NCBI GenBank assembly: GCA_021805985.1
Contig: JAJZDN010000016.1
Span: forward strand, 1 to 64,000
Source of the DNA: Planctomycetota bacterium
GTDB taxonomy: Bacteria; Planctomycetota; Phycisphaerae; WQYP01
Reading direction: 5' to 3'
DNA length: 64,000 bases
A program made the translations under genes and the position numbers. Shown here piece by piece: positions 61,363 to 64,000 of this stretch. Each line of letters starts with the position of its first letter. Position 1 is the stretch's first letter. A model generated the notes under the pieces. The model was given only the letters and a program-made list of their open reading frames with translations, did not search any database and was not told the origin of the DNA.

Positions 61363-61622
61363 GATATAACCGCAGTTATCTCTGGGATGCGTTCGCGTAT
61401 ATTTTTTTCCAAGCCCAGACGCAGCGTGGCTTGTGAACTCGGGCAGCCCACACAGGCCCCGTGGAAACGCACAGAAACCACTCCCTTTTCACTTACAGCC
61501 AGCAGTTCTACATCCCCGCCGTCCCACTGAATCATGGGCCGCAGGCTGTCCAGCACCACTTGCACACGTTGATTCAACGTCGATTGTGGCGTTTGCGGGG
61601 CTTGGGAAAGGTTAATATCCAT
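61341..61622 (-). CDS. NifU C-terminal domain-like iron-sulfur carrier
   Basis: A 93-residue protein with the NifU C-terminal (Nfu) domain: LNQRVQVVLDSLRPMIQWDGGDVELL and VRFHGACVGCPSSQATLRLGLEKNI with the CxxC that holds a 4Fe-4S cluster. Nfu proteins deliver clusters to apoproteins. The start is one of two adjacent ATG codons (61625 or 61622). The last few residues (DDESGG) fall in an intergenic repeat. It is divergent from the ChrB-type operon; the 18-bp palindrome at 61747 lies between them. Confidence 0.88.
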   Translation of the reverse strand: MDINLSQAPQTPQSTLNQRVQVVLDSLRPMIQWDGGDVELLAVSEKGVVSVRFHGACVGCPSSQATLRLGLEKNIRERIPEITAVISDDESGG

Positions 61623-61746
61623 CATCCTACTCACGTAAAGAGTATAGGTTAGCGGGAGTTGCGCATCAACCATTGTAAGCCCAGCAAGTTGTAGGGCATG
61701 GCAGTTGGCAGATTGCTGGCTTGCTTTCTGGTGCCCAGTCCGTATG

Positions 61747-61764
61747 ATGTAACCGTGGTTACAT
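61747..61764. promoter_or_regulatory. 18-bp palindromic operator candidate
   Basis: ATGTAACC-GT-GGTTACAT has 8-bp arms with no mismatch. It sits in the spacer between the NifU-like gene and the ChrB-domain operon, 88 bases before the ChrB-N start. Size and symmetry fit a dimeric repressor site. Whether it controls one or both genes cannot be told. Confidence 0.6.
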
Positions 61765-61852
61765 TTATAGACAAGAGCAAAGGCGATTCTCAAAGTATTG
61801 GATGCGGTGTTTTCATAAGTACAAGTTACACGTTAGACAGGTGACGTTAAGC

Positions 61853-62296
61853 ATGGCTGCCGGGAGTCATAAATGGTTGATGCTCATTTACAGCGTGCCA
61901 CGGCATCCTTCGGCATCGCGTTTGTATGTGTGGCGCAAACTCAAGCGGCTGGGAGCTGTCATGCTACAGGATGCGGTCTGGGTACTGCCGCTGACGCAAC
62001 GCACGCGCGAGCAGCTTACGTGGCTGGCGGCCGAGATCAAGGAACTCAACGGAAGTGCCGCGCTTTGGGATTCATCGGTGGCGGATACCCGATACGAGGC
62101 TGAAATGATTCAAAAGTTTCAGGCAGCAGGGGAAAAGGAATATCAGGAGATTCTGGCAGGGCTTAACGCTACCGGCCGGGACCTGTCCGCTTTGTCACGA
62201 CGATTTCAGGAAGCACACTTACAGGATCATTTTCATTCCGTATTGGGTCGGCGGGTGCGCGCCGCGCTGCTTACGGCCAAGGAGAGGCCGTCATGA
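61853..62296 (+). CDS. ChrB N-terminal domain protein
   Basis: A 147-residue protein matching the N-terminal half of the chromate resistance regulator ChrB: WLMLIYSVPRHPSASRLYVWRKLKRLGAVMLQDAVWVLP, then ELNGSAALWDSSVADTRYE. In ChrB this half is a winged-helix-like, putative DNA or effector binding unit fused to a C-terminal domain; here it is a separate gene. AGGTGA 9 bases before ATG 61853. Its stop overlaps the next gene's ATG (ATGA). Confidence 0.85.
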   Translation: MAAGSHKWLMLIYSVPRHPSASRLYVWRKLKRLGAVMLQDAVWVLPLTQRTREQLTWLAAEIKELNGSAALWDSSVADTRYEAEMIQKFQAAGEKEYQEILAGLNATGRDLSALSRRFQEAHLQDHFHSVLGRRVRAALLTAKERPS

Positions 62297-62712
62297 AATG
62301 GGTCACCTGGCAAAATGTGGGCGTTGATCGGATGGCTTGCGCATGGCTGATTCGCCGATCCATCGATGCTAAAGCAAAATTTCAATTCATTGCCGAAGGC
62401 CAAACGGATCTGCCTGCCAACACCATCGGCTTTGACATACCGGGCGTGCGGCTTTCGCACCATCAGGGCCACTGTTCCTTTCATGCATTTCTCAAGGTAT
62501 ACGGACTCAAAGATCCGGTCCTGAAACGCATGGCGAGAATCATTGATGAAGCCGATACCGTACAGGAAGTCTCGGTTGAGCCGGCAGCAGCGGGCTTGGA
62601 CATGGTTTGCCGCGGAATAAGGCTTACCAGCCCCGACGATCTGACGGCCATTGAACGGGGAATATTGATTTACAACGCTCTTTACGCCCAGCTTGCGGCG
62701 GAAACAGCTTGA
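62293..62712 (+). CDS. ChrB C-terminal domain protein (first copy)
   Basis: A 139-residue ChrB C-terminal domain protein: MKWVTWQNVGVDRMACAWLIRRSID, GFDIPGVRLSHHQGHCSFHAFL, MARIIDEADTVQE, ILIYNALYAQLA. His and Cys residues in LSHHQGHCSF could bind metal. It overlaps the ChrB-N gene by four bases and is followed 21 bases later by a second copy. The pair diverged well before now, judging by many differences outside the core motifs. Confidence 0.88.
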   Translation: MKWVTWQNVGVDRMACAWLIRRSIDAKAKFQFIAEGQTDLPANTIGFDIPGVRLSHHQGHCSFHAFLKVYGLKDPVLKRMARIIDEADTVQEVSVEPAAAGLDMVCRGIRLTSPDDLTAIERGILIYNALYAQLAAETA

Positions 62713-62733
62713 TCTGAAAAGGAGATATGCACA

Positions 62734-63198
62734 ATGAAATGGATCACACGGGAAAAAGTGAAGGTGGATCGGGTCGCCTGTCCCTGGCTAATCAGGCGAT
62801 TTGTGGACCCCAACGCCGAATTCATTTTTGCGCCGGCAGATCAGGTCGCCGCGATTGCCCTGCGGGAAGGTGCAACATCCTTTGACTGCAAAGGTGACGA
62901 CCTGGGACATCACGGCAAGGAGTGCTCCTTCGAGGCGATCATCAAAAAATACCAACTGGTGGATGATCCGGCGCTGATGCTCCTGGCCCGGATCGTCAAC
63001 GGCGCCGATACCGACAATTCGCTGTGGAACCAGCCGGAGTCCGCGGGGCTTAATGCCATTGCCGAAGGATTTCGGCATCTTGGCTACCCCAATGACCTGG
63101 AACAAAATCGCGCCCAATGGATCGTTTATGAAGCACTTTACGCCTATTGTCAGGAGATGGTACGACAAGGGAAGCCATCGGGCGCTGGCCGGCATTAG
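62734..63198 (+). CDS. ChrB C-terminal domain protein (second copy)
   Basis: A 154-residue paralogue of the preceding protein, closer to typical ChrB C-domains: MKWITREKVKVDRVACPWLIRRFVDPNAEFIF, FDCKGDDLGHHGKECSFEAII, LARIVNGADTDNS, IVYEALYAYCQEM. Such proteins are annotated as chromate resistance factors or sensors; some stand-alone forms accompany MFS transporters. AAAGGAG precedes the ATG by about 9 bases. It is part of the operon. Confidence 0.88.
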   Translation: MKWITREKVKVDRVACPWLIRRFVDPNAEFIFAPADQVAAIALREGATSFDCKGDDLGHHGKECSFEAIIKKYQLVDDPALMLLARIVNGADTDNSLWNQPESAGLNAIAEGFRHLGYPNDLEQNRAQWIVYEALYAYCQEMVRQGKPSGAGRH

Positions 63199-63232
63199 TG
63201 CTCTGCATTCAAAACCATCAGGAGTTTGACGT

Positions 63233-63880
63233 ATGGATCAACGCGAGATATTTCGTGAAACACTGCGGAGCGTAGCGGGCCTATGCGCAGTGGCTGCCGT
63301 GACGGCACCCAAAAGCGGCGGCCAGTTATTCCTGAAGGGTGCCAAGCCGTTTATCGAAACTGTGATCATTGAGGAACCCGCGACGCTCAAAGCCCTTGCA
63401 AGTTGGCTGCGCGAGCGTGGAACTCGCCTGCGCGAACCGATATGGTTTCGGGATGCTGACACCGCGGAGAAGTTGGATTTAGTGCTGTTTATCGGATTGG
63501 CGCGTTGGTATCCGCCCCAGTACGACTGCGGCGCATGCGGTTTTTCAACGTGTAGTCAATTCACCCAGCATGCGCCTAAACATCGGCTGGAAGTGGCCGA
63601 CTCGGATGACTGGCAGTTCGCCGGACCTATTTGCCAGCTCCGCTGTATTGATTTGGGTATTGCCGTCGGCTCTGCCGCCAAAATCGCCAGCATTAACAAC
63701 ATTGATACCCGGTGCCAGACACGCATAGCGGCTGCGGCCCGACACTTGGGCGTGATTCAGGCCGATCTCGCGGTGGCGCTCTCGATGAGTGTTTCGCATA
63801 AAAATATTTTCTTTGACAAGAAAATGCCCGAAGTGAACTTTGACGCCGTTGCGGATGATACGCCGCCGGCGAACTCTTAA
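63233..63880 (+). CDS. DUF2148 ferredoxin-domain protein
   Basis: A 215-residue protein of the DUF2148 family: QYDCGACGFSTCSQFTQH with three Cys of a cluster motif, and FAGPICQLRCIDLGIAVGSAAKIAS with two more Cys, typical of this iron-sulfur family. The first 100 residues show no motif recognised here. AGGAG 8 bases before the ATG. It lies 34 bases after the second ChrB-C gene and 15 bases before the MFS gene, so it is co-transcribed. The function is unknown; reduction chemistry linked to chromate or oxyanion handling is a guess from the neighbours. Confidence 0.8.
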   Translation: MDQREIFRETLRSVAGLCAVAAVTAPKSGGQLFLKGAKPFIETVIIEEPATLKALASWLRERGTRLREPIWFRDADTAEKLDLVLFIGLARWYPPQYDCGACGFSTCSQFTQHAPKHRLEVADSDDWQFAGPICQLRCIDLGIAVGSAAKIASINNIDTRCQTRIAAAARHLGVIQADLAVALSMSVSHKNIFFDKKMPEVNFDAVADDTPPANS

Positions 63881-63895
63881 TAATGGGTAACAGTT

Positions 63896-64000
63896 ATGTC
63901 CGTCGGCTCTGACAATACGCATGTGCTTTCCCTGCTGGATCGCAATGGATGGATTATTTTTGCCACACGCATGCTGCGACTCTTTGGTTATGGCATGGTT
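63896..64000 (+). CDS. MFS transporter, 5' end only
   Basis: The first 35 codons of a gene cut by the window edge: MSVGSDNTHVLSLLDRNGWIIFATRMLRLFGYGMV. ATRMLRLFGYGMV is the first membrane segment of a group of major facilitator transporters commonly found next to ChrB-domain genes. It takes the place where a ChrA chromate exporter might be expected. The rest lies outside the window. Confidence 0.65.
   Translation, partial: MSVGSDNTHVLSLLDRNGWIIFATRMLRLFGYGMV

Noticed and set aside
1-64000. CRISPR arrays, insertion sequences and integrase genes
   Set aside because: No regular repeat-spacer pattern, transposase or integrase motif was found anywhere in the window.

Overview
The window reads as a chromosomal segment of a Gram-negative, lipopolysaccharide-making bacterium with about 55% GC, most likely a planctomycete of the Phycisphaerae type. 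That placement is an inference. It rests on the fused lpxC-fabZ gene inside an ompH-lpxD-lpxC/fabZ-lpxA cluster, two Gfo/Idh/MocA-type proteins, secreted Tat-dependent polysaccharide hydrolases (GH3, a GH55-like beta-helix protein), a HYExAFE-type protein next to hisS and poorly characterised secreted proteins. Housekeeping genes (uvrC, mnmG, hisS, rarA, nadE, galE, a cobA-hemD fusion, ctaB) are scattered among single genes and short operons on both strands.

Layout. 1-0.55 kb: apparent leader of an rRNA operon reading off the left edge (promoter and boxA on the minus strand, no mature rRNA in the window). 1.1-10 kb: CrtC-like protein, sulfotransferase, NRAMP-type transporter with an altered metal site, TlpA-like thioredoxin, galE, YraN, and a Met/His-rich lipoprotein. 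10.2-15.4 kb: lipid A cluster (Skp/OmpH, LpxD, LpxC-FabZ, LpxA) followed by a Gfo/Idh oxidoreductase. 15.6-16.4 kb: MNT-HEPN toxin-antitoxin pair with an inverted repeat in its leader. 16.4-21 kb: RND efflux pump and its adaptor. 21.4-31.8 kb: secreted carboxypeptidase-regulatory-like protein, NAD synthetase, GH3 enzyme, a small Cys/His protein, a 1.2 kb gene-poor stretch with repeats and a structured RNA-like segment, and a sugar ABC importer. 31.9-37.2 kb: UvrC lacking its C-terminal HhH domain, divergent from NUDIX, M50 protease and MnmG genes. 37.4-42.2 kb: beta-helix hydrolase, a frameshifted DUF3800 gene behind unusual short repeats, and a large unknown protein. 42.4-47.9 kb: Trm112-like protein, RarA, 5-FTHF cyclo-ligase, ThuA, HisS, HYExAFE protein. 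48-50.2 kb: overlapping ATPase + DUF4435/Toprim-like genes that look like a PARIS-type (AriA-AriB) anti-phage system. 50.2-60.3 kb: BFD-like ferredoxin, GlmU-like protein, a four-gene ABC exporter operon, CtaB, Gfo/Idh-like protein, CobA-HemD. 60.4-64 kb: UPF0173 hydrolase, NifU-like protein and, beyond an 18-bp palindrome, a chromate-type operon made of a separate ChrB N-domain, two tandem ChrB C-domain proteins, a DUF2148 iron-sulfur protein and a truncated MFS transporter.

Recurrent themes. Two families of dispersed palindromic or inverted intergenic repeats are present (copies at about 7.0, 28.0 and 57.4 kb; and about 31.8, 61.2 and 61.3 kb). Several genes have a sigma70-like -10 box ending only 6-9 bases before the start codon (the ATPase of the PARIS-like pair, uvrC, the BFD-like gene, probably the NRAMP gene), which points to leaderless transcripts, while most other genes carry clear AGGAG-type ribosome binding sites. 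The most interesting candidates are the PARIS-like pair, the ChrB-ChrB-DUF2148-MFS operon, the Met/His-rich lipoprotein and the structured segment before the sugar importer. All functional names come from reading motifs by eye; no database search was run.
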